Below, piece after piece: positions 38,408 to 47,550 of a DNA stretch of 64,000 bases (its first letter is position 1; each line of letters starts with the position of its first letter). The translations under genes were made by a program, and so were the position numbers. The stretch covers positions 1 to 64,000 of the forward strand of contig CAZTGM010000002.1 in NCBI GenBank assembly GCA_964613235.1, given 5' to 3'. Origin of the DNA: J005 sp964613235 (GTDB lineage Bacteria; Pseudomonadota; Zetaproteobacteria; Mariprofundales; Mariprofundaceae). The notes under the pieces were generated by a model. The model had not been told where the DNA came from, made no database searches, and saw only the letters and a program-made list of their open reading frames with translations.

Positions 38408-38769
38408 GGTTTTCGCTTCCATTGTCCGGAAGGCGTCTGGATGAAATAGCCGGAGGGTGTTTTCTGAATGGCCTTTTTGCCAGCCAACAGTTCGACCTGA
38501 CGCAGTGTGGTACCATTCCTGGCGGCAATTTTTTGATAATGGGCTCTTCTTTTCTGGTTGATCCGGGCAACCAGTTGCTGCACATCTGCCGGTGCTGAAC
38601 GAACGAGTCCGAGATAGCCATCAGGCTTTTCCCCGATTAAGCCAGCCTGCTTGGCTGCATGAAGATCGGCCGACCAGGCATGTGTCGGTGAGATGAGCAC
38701 GCATGGAATGACCAGCCCGAGCAACAGGGCCAGTGGCAGGATAGGTAGGGATTTCAGCTGTTTCATCAT
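38404..38769 (-). CDS. ydbL: YdbL-like DUF1318 periplasmic protein
   Basis: A 121-residue exported protein (signal cleavage near HAWS-AD). It has AKQAGLIGEKPDGYLGLVRS and INQKRRAHYQKIAARNGTTL then RQVELLAGKKAIQ, the conserved body of YdbL. In E. coli ydbH-ynbE-ydbL form an operon concerned with phospholipid transport to the outer membrane, and YdbL modulates YdbH-YnbE assembly. Several ATGs cluster at the start (38781, 38772, 38769, 38766). GGAG lies best for 38769. Its end overlaps the convergent barrel gene by 4 bases. The tail GYFIQTPSGQWKRKP is an extension. Confidence 0.87.
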   Translation of the reverse strand: MMKQLKSLPILPLALLLGLVIPCVLISPTHAWSADLHAAKQAGLIGEKPDGYLGLVRSAPADVQQLVARINQKRRAHYQKIAARNGTTLRQVELLAGKKAIQKTPSGYFIQTPSGQWKRKP

Positions 38770-38781
38770 CATTCGCTCCAT

Positions 38782-38979
38782 TTAAAACAGTCCACTGTCT
38801 TCAGAAAGCACGTTATCTAGTTCTTTCTCGACTTTGATGCGGATTTCATGCTCAATCTTGATGTTCATATTTATCGTGATGGGTTTGTCCGGGGCTTCAA
38901 CCTTGACTGTCGGATTACAGGCCAGCAATGTGGTCGCCAGTCCCGGTAGCAAGATCCAGCCGTAACGTCGATGTATCAC
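38782..38979 (-). CDS. ynbE: YnbE-like lipoprotein
   Basis: A 65-residue lipoprotein with lipobox TTLLAC, then NPTVKVEAPDKPITINMNIK and a charged end. This matches YnbE, a small outer-membrane lipoprotein that stacks with YdbH to complete an intermembrane lipid bridge. The open frame reaches back to 38997, but AGGAGG sits 6 bases before a GTG at 38979, so I take GTG as the start. It lies between ydbH and ydbL as in enterobacteria. Confidence 0.87.
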   Translation of the reverse strand: MIHRRYGWILLPGLATTLLACNPTVKVEAPDKPITINMNIKIEHEIRIKVEKELDNVLSEDSGLF

Positions 38980-39055
38980 ATCTTGCCTCCTGTGCATCTT
39001 TTCTGTCGGCAGAACCAGCCTAGCAGTCCACTGCTATTCCGGCAATGTGCATGAT

Positions 39056-41404
39056 TTACTCCCCGCGGAGTTTTTTTCGCATGTTTTTCTCGATGTCGTC
39101 GGCCAGTTGCAGGCTTTTAATCAGTTGCAGGACATTTTCCTCGATGTTCAGATTGAATGTGATCGGACGGCCATTTTCATAGGCCGGATTATGTCCTTTA
39201 AGCTGAATGGCCAGTGTTAATATGCCTTCGGGATCATAGTCGGCCTCGATGTCCATGCGTTGATAACGGAAGTCGGAGAGTACCTGCAATGCCAGATCGA
39301 TGCCCATATTCGAAGCCGCCATCTGACGAACCGATGCAGAGCCGGTATAGCGGATAATGCCACCTGGTGGCATGACATGCAGTCTCCCGTGTTGCAGACG
39401 TAGTCCATTCGGTGTCATGTCCAGGGGAAGTGTGCCGCTCAGGTAGCCCTGAACCTGAAGTCCCTGTTGCTGTTCCAGTGCGATGACTTCGGCAAGATCA
39501 ATATGTTCAAGTTGTATACTGAACGGATTATGGGGGCGTTCGGAGTGTAAGATGACTTCCGGCGTCCTTGCCATGCCGCCCAGCAGCCGGGTGGAAAAAT
39601 GTTTGATGGTGATAGCAGGCGTGGCATTCAACGGCCACGAGGCGGCCAGCTGCATGGATATTTCCTGCAGTGGAATGGCACCTTTCAGATAATTCAGGGT
39701 GATGTCGCTTGGTTGCAACACAATGCTGTTCCCGTCATAACGCAGGCGGCATGTTGCCTGCAGGCCGCGGAATGTCTGCTGTTGCCAGCTGCCGCCGAGC
39801 GTATCCAGTTGCAGGTGTGCTTGTGCAAGGAGGGTATCTGCCTGCCAGCGGATATTACCGGACGCCTGGATATTGCCCTCCTGCAATGCAATCTGTGGTA
39901 CGAACCCGGTCAGCCATGTTTGGATGGCGGCTTGTCGCTGGCGTACATTGATGTTGTCTGTACGGTAATGCAGTTGTCCGACACCGTTTTGCATATCGAT
40001 CGAAATATCACCGTCAAGCCGGGCAAGTCGTGGAGTCATCTCTGCTTGCCATTGTGCGCTGAGTTGTTGCTGTTTGAGTCGGAATGTTGCCCGCATCTGT
40101 TCCAGGCCTAGTGTGGTCTGCGCGGTTGTCAGCGTAATGCGCGGTGCATGGATCTGGCCTCGCAGTGTTTCCACTTTGTCAGGCTGCAACTGAATGCGCA
40201 TATCGGGCAGAGCCAGGCGGATCTTTCCCTGGCGTATGGCGGGGATGTCAATGTGCAGTTCGGTAGGTTGCAGCAGAGTGCCTGAATTGGCGAGAGACAC
40301 ATGCATCTCTCGGGCAAGGCTGATGCTGGTCCGCGGAATGACCCAGTCATTCCATGCCAGATTGTTTATCTCCAGGTGAGATGGGTATTGTAGCACCAGC
40401 AGGGGTTGGGAGGAGGCAAAGGATAATGTGCCAGCCAGGCGGCTGGCAGTCAGTGTGGTTCTGCTGGTCTTGTGTTGGCCGACATGGATTTCGGCACCAT
40501 CCCGAATGTGCCATCTGCCCTCGCCATCGGTGATTTCCAGTTCACCGGCAATATCGGCGCCTGCCGAATTATCAAGCAGGTCAGCCTGCAGCCGGATATT
40601 GAGCTTTGCGATGAGCTGCGCAAGCAGATCGCGGGTCAATGGCTGGTTGCGCGGCAGGCTGACATGACCGCGGATATCGAGGTTGCCTGCTGGCTGCAGG
40701 TCGAGTTGCAGACCCCAGCGCATCAGTAAGGCATTGATGCTGGCCAGATCGATATGCATGTCGGCATCCATGCGCAGGCGTTGCTGTTGTGCTTGTACGG
40801 TACCGCGCATGATCAGCGCAGGCTGTTGTTCATGCTGCAGCCTCAGGGTGAATGTACCATGCTGGTCGAGATTCAGCCGGGCAAGTTGCGTTGCGGCCCG
40901 ATCCTGTAATTGCAGATCAATGCGATTGTGCTCATAGATGGCATGTCCGTCCAGTTCAAGGTCGGACTGTTGCCGGCGATTGAAATGCAACAGGCGAATG
41001 CTATCGATGGCTGCCTGATCGAACGGCAACTGCCGCAACAGCGCAAGTTGTGAGAGTACGATCAACCCGCCGCTGCCTGTTCCTATGGTGGCAGATGTGT
41101 GGACGGATACCGTCAGTTGGTCGATATGTACGGAGGATACATGCTGATGCAATAAGGCTGCGAGCCGGTACCGTACCGTGATTTGCGTTGCTTCGATGCC
41201 GATTTGCGCATGATTGCGTTCGGCTGACAGGCGACGAATGCGCAGCTCTGATAAGCCGACATGATCAATATCACAGCTGATATGGCTGAAACCGGCCTGT
41301 TGTAGTTGGGCACGCACCATCCATGCGAGCCAGGAAGGCGCCGAAAGCCATAGCAGTAGCAGGGCGAAAGCGATGATCAGTAGCGGAATAACGCGACGTG
41401 ACAT
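39056..41404 (-). CDS. ydbH: YdbH-like AsmA-type intermembrane bridge protein
   Basis: A 782-residue protein anchored by one N-terminal helix (RVIPLLIIAFALLLLWLSAP). The rest is repetitive beta-structure with alternating polar and hydrophobic residues, the pattern of bridge-like lipid transfer proteins (TamB, YhdP, YdbH). The C-terminal part (ITFNLNIEENVLQLIKSLQL) is the DctA-YdbH-type domain. In E. coli YdbH, TamB and YhdP share the job of moving phospholipid to the outer membrane. It begins a minus-strand operon with ynbE and ydbL, and is divergent from psd. Confidence 0.87.
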   Translation of the reverse strand: MSRRVIPLLIIAFALLLLWLSAPSWLAWMVRAQLQQAGFSHISCDIDHVGLSELRIRRLSAERNHAQIGIEATQITVRYRLAALLHQHVSSVHIDQLTVSVHTSATIGTGSGGLIVLSQLALLRQLPFDQAAIDSIRLLHFNRRQQSDLELDGHAIYEHNRIDLQLQDRAATQLARLNLDQHGTFTLRLQHEQQPALIMRGTVQAQQQRLRMDADMHIDLASINALLMRWGLQLDLQPAGNLDIRGHVSLPRNQPLTRDLLAQLIAKLNIRLQADLLDNSAGADIAGELEITDGEGRWHIRDGAEIHVGQHKTSRTTLTASRLAGTLSFASSQPLLVLQYPSHLEINNLAWNDWVIPRTSISLAREMHVSLANSGTLLQPTELHIDIPAIRQGKIRLALPDMRIQLQPDKVETLRGQIHAPRITLTTAQTTLGLEQMRATFRLKQQQLSAQWQAEMTPRLARLDGDISIDMQNGVGQLHYRTDNINVRQRQAAIQTWLTGFVPQIALQEGNIQASGNIRWQADTLLAQAHLQLDTLGGSWQQQTFRGLQATCRLRYDGNSIVLQPSDITLNYLKGAIPLQEISMQLAASWPLNATPAITIKHFSTRLLGGMARTPEVILHSERPHNPFSIQLEHIDLAEVIALEQQQGLQVQGYLSGTLPLDMTPNGLRLQHGRLHVMPPGGIIRYTGSASVRQMAASNMGIDLALQVLSDFRYQRMDIEADYDPEGILTLAIQLKGHNPAYENGRPITFNLNIEENVLQLIKSLQLADDIEKNMRKKLRGE

Positions 41405-41494
41405 AAGGATAAGTATTGCCGTTTTCTGCGTGCAGGGGAATAGCCGGAACGGGATATGCTTCCCTTACGCCGGGCTGGCACCTACACTTCGCCT

Positions 41495-42160
41495 ATGACG
41501 CCTCAAACTGCACTTACCGGCCATCCCCGCGGTCGCCTGCCCCTGGCACCGGAAGGCTGGCCTTTTCTCATTCCCACGGCTGTGCTCTGGCTGGTTTCGG
41601 TTTTCATGGACTGGAACGTGTTGGCATGGCTGGTTTTTATTCTGCTGGCATTCATGCTGAATTTTTTTCGCGACCCCGAGCGAGCCTTCCCCGATGAGCC
41701 GGGCGTGTTTGTGGCACCGGCCGATGGCAAGGTGATCCGGGCAGAGAATACATCGGATGGTAGCCTGCGTGTGGATATTTTTATGAATGTGTTTGATGTC
41801 CATGTGAATCGCGCACCGATGGCCGGGCGTATTAAGCATATGGAATATGCACCGGGGCAGTTCGTCAATGCCAGCTATGAAAATGCCAGCACGGACAATG
41901 AGCGTAACCGTTTTGAGATGGAAACCGACACGGGCATGCGCATCGCTTTTACACAGATCGCTGGTCTGGTGGCGCGGCGTATTGTCAGTTATGTCAGCGT
42001 GGGCGACCATGTCGAAGGTGGCCAGCGTATCGGCATGATCCGTTTCGGTTCGCGGGTGGATTGCGAGATTCCGGCCGGTTATGATCTGTGCGTCAGCGTT
42101 GGTGACAAAACCGTGGCTGGCAAGACGATCATTGCCCGTCCGCAGGCGAACGATGCCTAG
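41495..42160 (+). CDS. psd: Phosphatidylserine decarboxylase proenzyme (short form)
   Basis: A 221-residue membrane-associated enzyme forming phosphatidylethanolamine. The pyruvoyl-forming cleavage site is Gly185-Ser186 in MIRFGSRVD. PADGKVI and FMNVFDVHVNRAPMAGRI are family hallmarks. It is the short (PSD-A) form. ATG 41495 is chosen by family length; the ribosome site is weak. It overlaps pssA by 8 bases, so both steps from CDP-diacylglycerol to PE are coexpressed. Confidence 0.95.
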   Translation: MTPQTALTGHPRGRLPLAPEGWPFLIPTAVLWLVSVFMDWNVLAWLVFILLAFMLNFFRDPERAFPDEPGVFVAPADGKVIRAENTSDGSLRVDIFMNVFDVHVNRAPMAGRIKHMEYAPGQFVNASYENASTDNERNRFEMETDTGMRIAFTQIAGLVARRIVSYVSVGDHVEGGQRIGMIRFGSRVDCEIPAGYDLCVSVGDKTVAGKTIIARPQANDA

Positions 42161-42950
42161 CCATACGCGCGGTCTGGCACAGCGGGGGGTCTATATCCTT
42201 CCCAGCCTGTTTACGACGATGGGATTGTTTGCCGGTTTTTATGCCCTGATCGGCGCCATTCAGGGGCGCGTTGAGCTGGCTGGCTGGGCCATCATTATTG
42301 CGGCTGTATTCGATATGCTCGACGGTCGGGTGGCGCGGTTGTTGCAGGCGGAAACGGCATTTGGTGCTGAATACGATTCGTTGTGTGATATGCTGTCGTT
42401 TGGTCTGGCGCCAGCCGTGCTGGTGTACCTCTGGGCACTGGTCAATCTGCCGCAACAGTTGCATAAGCTGGCTTGGCTGGCCGCATTTGCGCTGGCGGCC
42501 TGTGCCGCCTTGCGTCTGGCGCGTTTCAATGTATTCATCGGCAAACAGGACAAGCGTTATTTTCAGGGGTTGCCGACACCTGCCTCAGCCTTGCTGATCG
42601 CCACAGCAGTATTGTTTCATGAGGATTCGCAGCTGGATCCGATGCCCTGGCTGTGGTTTGCCGCATCGCTGGCTCTGGCAGGCCTGATGGTCAGCAATGT
42701 GCGTTTTGTGTCCGGCAAGCAGATTGATCTCAAACAGCGACAGTCGACAGGCATTATCGTTATTATGATTGCTACGATTGCGTTGGTCATGCTCGATCCT
42801 TATCGCGTTCCGTTTATCGTTATTCTGGCCTATTGCCTGCACGGGCCGATGCTGAGTCTGTGGCAACAACGGCACCGTTCAAAATACCGCATTGCGCGCA
42901 AGAAAGCTGCGGCACGACGCAAACAGGAAGCGGAAAAGCAGGGGCATTGA
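42153..42950 (+). CDS. pssA: CDP-diacylglycerol-serine O-phosphatidyltransferase
   Basis: A 265-residue membrane enzyme that makes phosphatidylserine. The CDP-alcohol phosphotransferase motif is perfect: Asp54, Asp57, Gly58, Ala61, Arg62, Gly71, Asp75 and Asp79 (DMLDGRVAR...GAEYDSLCD). About six to seven hydrophobic helices follow, and the tail is strongly basic (KYRIARKKAAARRKQEAEKQ). It is the Bacillus-like type-I enzyme, not the E. coli type-II form. ATG 42153 overlaps psd. It lies upstream of the leuA leader. Confidence 0.95.
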   Translation: MPSHTRGLAQRGVYILPSLFTTMGLFAGFYALIGAIQGRVELAGWAIIIAAVFDMLDGRVARLLQAETAFGAEYDSLCDMLSFGLAPAVLVYLWALVNLPQQLHKLAWLAAFALAACAALRLARFNVFIGKQDKRYFQGLPTPASALLIATAVLFHEDSQLDPMPWLWFAASLALAGLMVSNVRFVSGKQIDLKQRQSTGIIVIMIATIALVMLDPYRVPFIVILAYCLHGPMLSLWQQRHRSKYRIARKKAAARRKQEAEKQGH

Positions 42951-42965
42951 CGGTGTTTTGTGAAC

Positions 42966-43067
42966 ATGCTTGAATCCTGGCTATGCAATCTAACGGCACC
43001 TTTTCAGTTTTTTTTGCGGAGCTACTGCCTGGCGCAGGCCTGCGTGTTCCCTGAAACCGATGTTTGA
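42966..43067 (+). CDS. Possible leader peptide of leuA
   Basis: A 33-codon frame starting 15 bases after the pssA stop and ending 10 bases before the terminator hairpin in front of leuA. It begins MLESWLCNLTAPFQFFLRSY. Five codons are Leu (CTT, CTA, CTA, TTG, CTG); CTA seems uncommon elsewhere here. Leader peptides of leucine operons carry Leu codons, though usually in a tight row, which is not the case here. The ribosome site is weak. Its overlap with the competing stem-loops described for the attenuator is the main reason to list it. Confidence 0.35.
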   Translation: MLESWLCNLTAPFQFFLRSYCLAQACVFPETDV

Positions 43068-43107
43068 AAGGATCAGCAGGCCGTGGATGTATTCCGCGGC
43101 CTTTTTT
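43027..43107 (+). terminator. Attenuator-like terminator directly before leuA
   Basis: The terminator is a 10-bp hairpin with one G-U pair (43078-43087 with 43093-43102) followed by six T to 43107. The leuA ATG is at 43129, so there is no room for a promoter in between. An upstream segment GGCCTGC (43037-43043) is fully complementary to GCAGGCC (43076-43082) and would block the terminator. GCCTG (43027-43031) can in turn pair with CAGGC (43035-43039) and free it. This is the layout of an attenuator. Confidence 0.6.
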
Positions 43108-43128
43108 GTGTGACAACAGGAGAAAGTC

Positions 43129-44673
43129 ATGTCCGATCGTTTATATATTTTTGACACTACCCTGCGTGATGGCGAACAGTCGCCGGGTTGTTCGATGAAT
43201 ATTGACGAAAAAATGCGTGTGGCACATGCGCTGGCTGCCCTTGGCGTGGATATTATTGAGGCGGGCTTCCCCATTGCCTCGCCGGGCGACTTTGAAGCCG
43301 TATATCGTATCGCCAGCGAGGTTGAAGGGCCGCATATTGCCGGTCTGGCACGCGCTTCATCACGCGATATCGAACGGGCGGCGGAGGCCGTAAAGCCTGC
43401 CGGTGATCGTGGACGCATTCATACGTTTATTGCCACCAGCCCGATCCACATGCAGGCCAAGCTGCGCATGACGCCGGAACAGGTGCTGGAACGGGCTGTG
43501 GATGCGGTTCGTCTGGCGCGCTCGCTGGCGCCGGAAGTGGAGTTTTCTGCTGAAGATGCAGGACGTAGCAACATGGATTTTTTGTGTCGTATTGTGGAGG
43601 CCACGATTGCGGCCGGTGCGCGCGTCATAAATATCCCGGATACGGTCGGCTATATGACGCCGGATGAATTCGGTGGGCGTATTCGCACATTGATTGAACG
43701 CGTGCCCAATGCGGACAAGGCGATTTTCTCTGTGCATTGCCATAACGATCTGGGACTGGCCGTGGCTAATTCGCTGGCAGCTGTAGAGCATGGCGCGCGC
43801 CAGGTGGAGTGTACGATCAACGGGCTGGGTGAACGGGCTGGCAATGCTTCGCTGGAAGAGATTGTCATGATTTTGCACACGCGTACAGATCGGTACGATA
43901 TTGAAACCGGCATCGATACGAAGCGTATTGTGCCGACATCCAAACTGGTGTCGCAGATTACCGGCATGCCGGTGCAGCCGAACAAGGCGATTGTTGGTGC
44001 CAATGCGTTTGCACACGAATCCGGCATTCATCAGGACGGCATGCTGAAGCATCAGAAGACCTATGAAATCATGACGCCGGAATCGGTGGGCTGGAATACC
44101 AATCGCATGGTGCTGGGCAAGCATTCCGGAAGGGCGGCACTGAAATCACGCTATGAGGCGCTGGGCGTGGAACTGGATGCAGACCGCCTGCAGGATGTGT
44201 TCGAGCGTTTCAAAATACTGGCTGACAAGAAGAAGGATATCTTCGATGAGGATCTGTTGGCCATCCTGTCCGAGGAATCGGAAATCGATGTTGAGCGTGT
44301 CAAGCTGATCAGCCTGCATGCAGCATCCGGCACCGGCGACACACCGGTGGCTGCCGTGGAGCTGGAGATCGAGGGTGAAACGCACAAGGCTACCGCCGAA
44401 GGCGACGGGCCGGTCGATGCCGCGTTCAAGGCCATCAAATCACTGGTTGAGCCCAACGGACAATTATTGCTGTATTCGGTGAATGCGATTACCTCCGGTA
44501 CCGATGCGCAGGGCGAGGTGACCGTCCGGCTGAAGGATGGCGAGCGTATCGTTAATGGCCAAGGATCGGATACGGATATTGTCGTGGCCAGTGCGAAAGC
44601 GCTGATTTCCGCCCTGAACAAGTTGCCGAACATGCATGCCAGAGAGGTGCATGCCCAGTATTCCGGCGTTTAA
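43129..44673 (+). CDS. leuA: 2-isopropylmalate synthase
   Basis: A 514-residue enzyme joining acetyl-CoA and 2-oxoisovalerate, the first committed step to leucine. Catalytic features: [17 protein letters not shown] near the start, [16 protein letters not shown] (metal-binding His), and [19 protein letters not shown]. The C-terminal LeuA dimer domain for leucine feedback is present (residues ~390-505). AGGAGA lies 5 bases before the ATG. Immediately upstream is a terminator that can be opposed by an alternative fold, so expression is probably set by attenuation. The psd-pssA-leuA order is common in proteobacteria. Confidence 0.97.
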   Translation: MSDRLYIFDTTLRDGEQSPGCSMNIDEKMRVAHALAALGVDIIEAGFPIASPGDFEAVYRIASEVEGPHIAGLARASSRDIERAAEAVKPAGDRGRIHTFIATSPIHMQAKLRMTPEQVLERAVDAVRLARSLAPEVEFSAEDAGRSNMDFLCRIVEATIAAGARVINIPDTVGYMTPDEFGGRIRTLIERVPNADKAIFSVHCHNDLGLAVANSLAAVEHGARQVECTINGLGERAGNASLEEIVMILHTRTDRYDIETGIDTKRIVPTSKLVSQITGMPVQPNKAIVGANAFAHESGIHQDGMLKHQKTYEIMTPESVGWNTNRMVLGKHSGRAALKSRYEALGVELDADRLQDVFERFKILADKKKDIFDEDLLAILSEESEIDVERVKLISLHAASGTGDTPVAAVELEIEGETHKATAEGDGPVDAAFKAIKSLVEPNGQLLLYSVNAITSGTDAQGEVTVRLKDGERIVNGQGSDTDIVVASAKALISALNKLPNMHAREVHAQYSGV

Positions 44674-44722
44674 CGGGCGCACAGACCTTGACGCATGCGG
44701 TATGCGGTCCTACGTTTACCAC

Positions 44723-45052
44723 ATGCGTTTACTGGCATGGCTAGCCGTGTTCTCCCTGCAACTGGGCATGTTTGTCTGCGGGGCGGGTATTGATGTGTGC
44801 CATGCTGCGGATGCTTCCATGGTGTCAAATGAGGCATCACTGTTGCCCGATATGCCTGCGGATGACGATGCAGATGTAGCGCCATCCGATCAGGTTTGCA
44901 CGGCACACGCAGCCCATGTTTTCCTTGGGGTGGCCGTACCGACCGGAGCGAAAGCATTGCCGCATATTGATGTAGCCATGTTTCCGGCCGCCTTGCAACT
45001 TCCCGAATGTGATCATCTGATCGAACAACCTCCAAAATTCGCACGCAGTTGA
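44723..45052 (+). CDS. Small Cys/His-containing exported protein before a metal efflux operon
   Basis: A 109-residue protein with a hydrophobic signal (MRLLAWLAVFSLQLGMFVCG). The mature part holds two Cys/His spots (DVCHAADAS; DQVCTAHAAHVFLG), an acidic run (DMPADDDADVAPSDQ), and a proline-rich end (IEQPPKFARS). Small proteins of this shape often head heavy-metal RND operons and may bind metal, but I recognise no named family. The start may instead be ATG 44702. It lies about 100 bases before the outer-membrane component of the efflux pump and probably shares its transcript. Confidence 0.6.
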   Translation: MRLLAWLAVFSLQLGMFVCGAGIDVCHAADASMVSNEASLLPDMPADDDADVAPSDQVCTAHAAHVFLGVAVPTGAKALPHIDVAMFPAALQLPECDHLIEQPPKFARS

Positions 45053-45155
45053 TGCGCTAACAGGCATCGCGGCATCCGGGGCTTTTCCCGGTTTGCGGCA
45101 GTATGCCTGCTACAGCGTCAACTTCCCCACACGAATTCACAAACAGGGGGAAACT

Positions 45156-46394
45156 GTGCGTACACATGTTTTCATTATCGGAATGCTGTTATGCATTCAT
45201 CCGTTGAATATTCAGGCTGAAAGTCTTGAATCAGTCATGGCACAGGCTGCATCGCAGCATCCGCGGTTGCAGATGGCCGAACAGAGCGTTGAGGTTGCCC
45301 GGGAGCAGCTGCATGAACAGAGGGATTATGCCTATAATCCTGAGCTTTCGCTGGAATCACAGCGTCGGCGGCTGAATGGCGGTGGCACCAGTAACGACTA
45401 TTATATTACGCTATCGCAGGGTATTGAAATTGCCGGCAAACGCGGGCTGCGGGAACAGGCCGCCAGAGCCGAACTGGATGCGGTCAGTGCACGGCGCCAG
45501 TCCGTGCAGCAACGTTTAATGATCGAGGCTGCGCGAGCCTATGTGCAGCTGTTTTTTGCACGCCGGACATTTGCCTTACGCCAGAGACAAAGCGACATGT
45601 TGCGCGCCGTCAGTGATGCGGTCAGTCGGCAGCTCGAGCTGGGGCAGTCCAGTTTACTGGAGGCCAACCTGGCCCAGTCTGCCTTTGCCTCTGCATTCAA
45701 TGCTGCTGCCGCGGCCGAGCGTCGGCTAAACCGGAGCCGTCAACAGTATTGGGCTGCATTGGGTGTGTCCGGAAAGAACGAAGCGGAGTTGTCATTGCCG
45801 ACGTTATCGCCCGAATGGCGCCCCGCCGGGGATGCCTATGAACTGGCTTTGGCTTCGCGCCCCGAATTTTCCGTATTGCAGGCTCAACTGGAGCAATCGG
45901 ATGCACGTGCGGAACTGGCTGGAGCCGAGCGCATTCCGGATGTCACCATCAGTACCATGACAGGTAGGGAGGCTGGGGAGAACCTGGTCAAGCTGGGTAT
46001 CACGATTCCCGTTCCTCTGCTGAATAGTCATCAGGGGGCTTACCGTGCAGCGCTGGCGGAGCGGGAGCGGGCCAGTACGGGTATGGCGTGGTCAAGGCAG
46101 CAATTGCGCTATGCGGTTCGGAATGCGTTAAGTAACCATAACGGTGCCATGCAGGCACTGGCACAGCTGTTGTCTTCCCGCATGCAGCAGCGTGCCAGAG
46201 ATACGGTCGCTCTGGCACGGCACGCCTATGATGCAGGTGAACTGGACCTGGAGGCGCTGGTTATCCATAGCCGGCAAGGACTGGAAGCGCAGATCACTGC
46301 ACTGGACATCATTCAGCAGGCATGGCTGGCACGCATTCGTCTGGCCGAGGTGCTGGGACATCCCGAATATATTTTACAAGGAACACAACCATGA
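45156..46394 (+). CDS. Outer-membrane factor of a heavy-metal RND pump (CzcC/CusC-like)
   Basis: A 412-residue TolC-family protein with a signal peptide (cleavage near IQA-ES). It is built of long amphipathic helices (MAQAASQHPRLQMAEQSVEV) in two pseudo-repeats, with the ARAYVQLFFARRTFALRQRQ segment typical of the family. It forms the exit duct. GTG 45156 is the start, with GGGGG 6 bases upstream; an ATG further up does not fit a signal peptide. The stop overlaps the adaptor gene by 4 bases. Confidence 0.9.
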   Translation: MRTHVFIIGMLLCIHPLNIQAESLESVMAQAASQHPRLQMAEQSVEVAREQLHEQRDYAYNPELSLESQRRRLNGGGTSNDYYITLSQGIEIAGKRGLREQAARAELDAVSARRQSVQQRLMIEAARAYVQLFFARRTFALRQRQSDMLRAVSDAVSRQLELGQSSLLEANLAQSAFASAFNAAAAAERRLNRSRQQYWAALGVSGKNEAELSLPTLSPEWRPAGDAYELALASRPEFSVLQAQLEQSDARAELAGAERIPDVTISTMTGREAGENLVKLGITIPVPLLNSHQGAYRAALAERERASTGMAWSRQQLRYAVRNALSNHNGAMQALAQLLSSRMQQRARDTVALARHAYDAGELDLEALVIHSRQGLEAQITALDIIQQAWLARIRLAEVLGHPEYILQGTQP

Positions 46395-47539
46395 AAATCA
46401 TCACACTATTAACAATGATGCTGTTCACAGGCATCGTGTTTCACGATGCCCGGGCCGAAGAACATAGCCATGAGCATGAGCAGGGTGGCACCATTGAACT
46501 GAATGCCGAGCAGATTCGCCAGGCCGGCATTGTGACTGAGAAAGTCACAATGCGTCCATTGATGCACACGATTCGTGCTCCGGGCACGGTGACATTCGAT
46601 GCTTATGCGCTGGCGGATATCACAACACAGGTGGACGCCGTGGTGCATGCACGCCATGTGCGTCTGGGTGAAAAAGTCGTCAAGGGGCAGAAGCTGGTCA
46701 CGCTGAACAGCACAGCGCTGGCGCAGGCCGAGGCTTCGTACCTCAAGGCTCGTGCCGAGCATAACAGAAGCCGGCAGGAATTGGGGCGACTGAAGAAACT
46801 GGCAGCGCAGAAAATTGTTTCCCAGGCGCGTTTGCAACAGGCGGAAAGCACATACCAGGCCATGCATGCCAATCTTGCTGCAGCCAGGGCTGCACTGTAT
46901 GCCTATGGTTTGGACAAGCAGGATATAGCCAATCTACTCAGGCAGGATGTGTATGGACGGCTGACATTACGTTCACCGCATGCGGGTACGGTCGTGGAGG
47001 ATAATTTTCGTCTTGGTCAGCATGTGGCCGCAGGCAGTCGTCTGATGCAGGTAGCTAATGAATCGCATGTCTGGGTGGAAGTGAATATTCCCGAAAACCA
47101 GTTGACGGATATTCGGATTGGAGGTCCTGCATCGGTGATGCTGAAGGATGGCGATGCCGTATATCAGGGGCGGGTGATCAATATTCACCATCAGCTGGAT
47201 GCGGCAACGCGTACGGCCGGTGTGCGACTGGAGATCGGTAATGCCGATGATGCCTTGCATCCAGGCATGTTTGTACAGGCAGAAATTGCCACAGGAACTT
47301 CAGGGCAACAGCTGCTGGTACCCGAGCAGGCTGTGCAAAGACAGGGCCGTGAGTTGATTGTGTTTGTCGAAGAGGAGCCAGGTCATTTTGAGCGCCGTGA
47401 AGTGGTTACGAGCAAGCCCGTTATGGGCCTTGTACCGTTGCTCAAGGGTGTGCAGGCAGGTGAACGCATTGTCGTTAAGGGCGCTTTTGTTCTCGTTTCC
47501 GAGCTGGCCAAGTCCGGCTTTGAAGCTCATCATCATTAG
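46391..47539 (+). CDS. Periplasmic adaptor of a heavy-metal RND pump (CzcB/CusB-like)
   Basis: A 382-residue membrane fusion protein with a signal peptide, followed by a His-rich stretch (EEHSHEHEQGG). The barrel-sandwich and hairpin domains run from TIRAPGTVTFDAYALADITT to LTLRSPHAGTVVEDNF. The protein ends AHHH. The His clusters at both ends suggest metal capture. It joins the inner-membrane pump to the outer-membrane duct. AAGGAA precedes the ATG. The next gene, the pump, follows after 11 bases. Confidence 0.92.
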   Translation: MKIITLLTMMLFTGIVFHDARAEEHSHEHEQGGTIELNAEQIRQAGIVTEKVTMRPLMHTIRAPGTVTFDAYALADITTQVDAVVHARHVRLGEKVVKGQKLVTLNSTALAQAEASYLKARAEHNRSRQELGRLKKLAAQKIVSQARLQQAESTYQAMHANLAAARAALYAYGLDKQDIANLLRQDVYGRLTLRSPHAGTVVEDNFRLGQHVAAGSRLMQVANESHVWVEVNIPENQLTDIRIGGPASVMLKDGDAVYQGRVINIHHQLDAATRTAGVRLEIGNADDALHPGMFVQAEIATGTSGQQLLVPEQAVQRQGRELIVFVEEEPGHFERREVVTSKPVMGLVPLLKGVQAGERIVVKGAFVLVSELAKSGFEAHHH

Positions 47540-47550
47540 AGGTTGTTACC

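Noticed and set aside
45070..45105. Terminator CCGGG-GCTTTT-CCCGG before the efflux operon
   Set aside because: Only a 5-bp stem and no real T-run follows; too weak to call.
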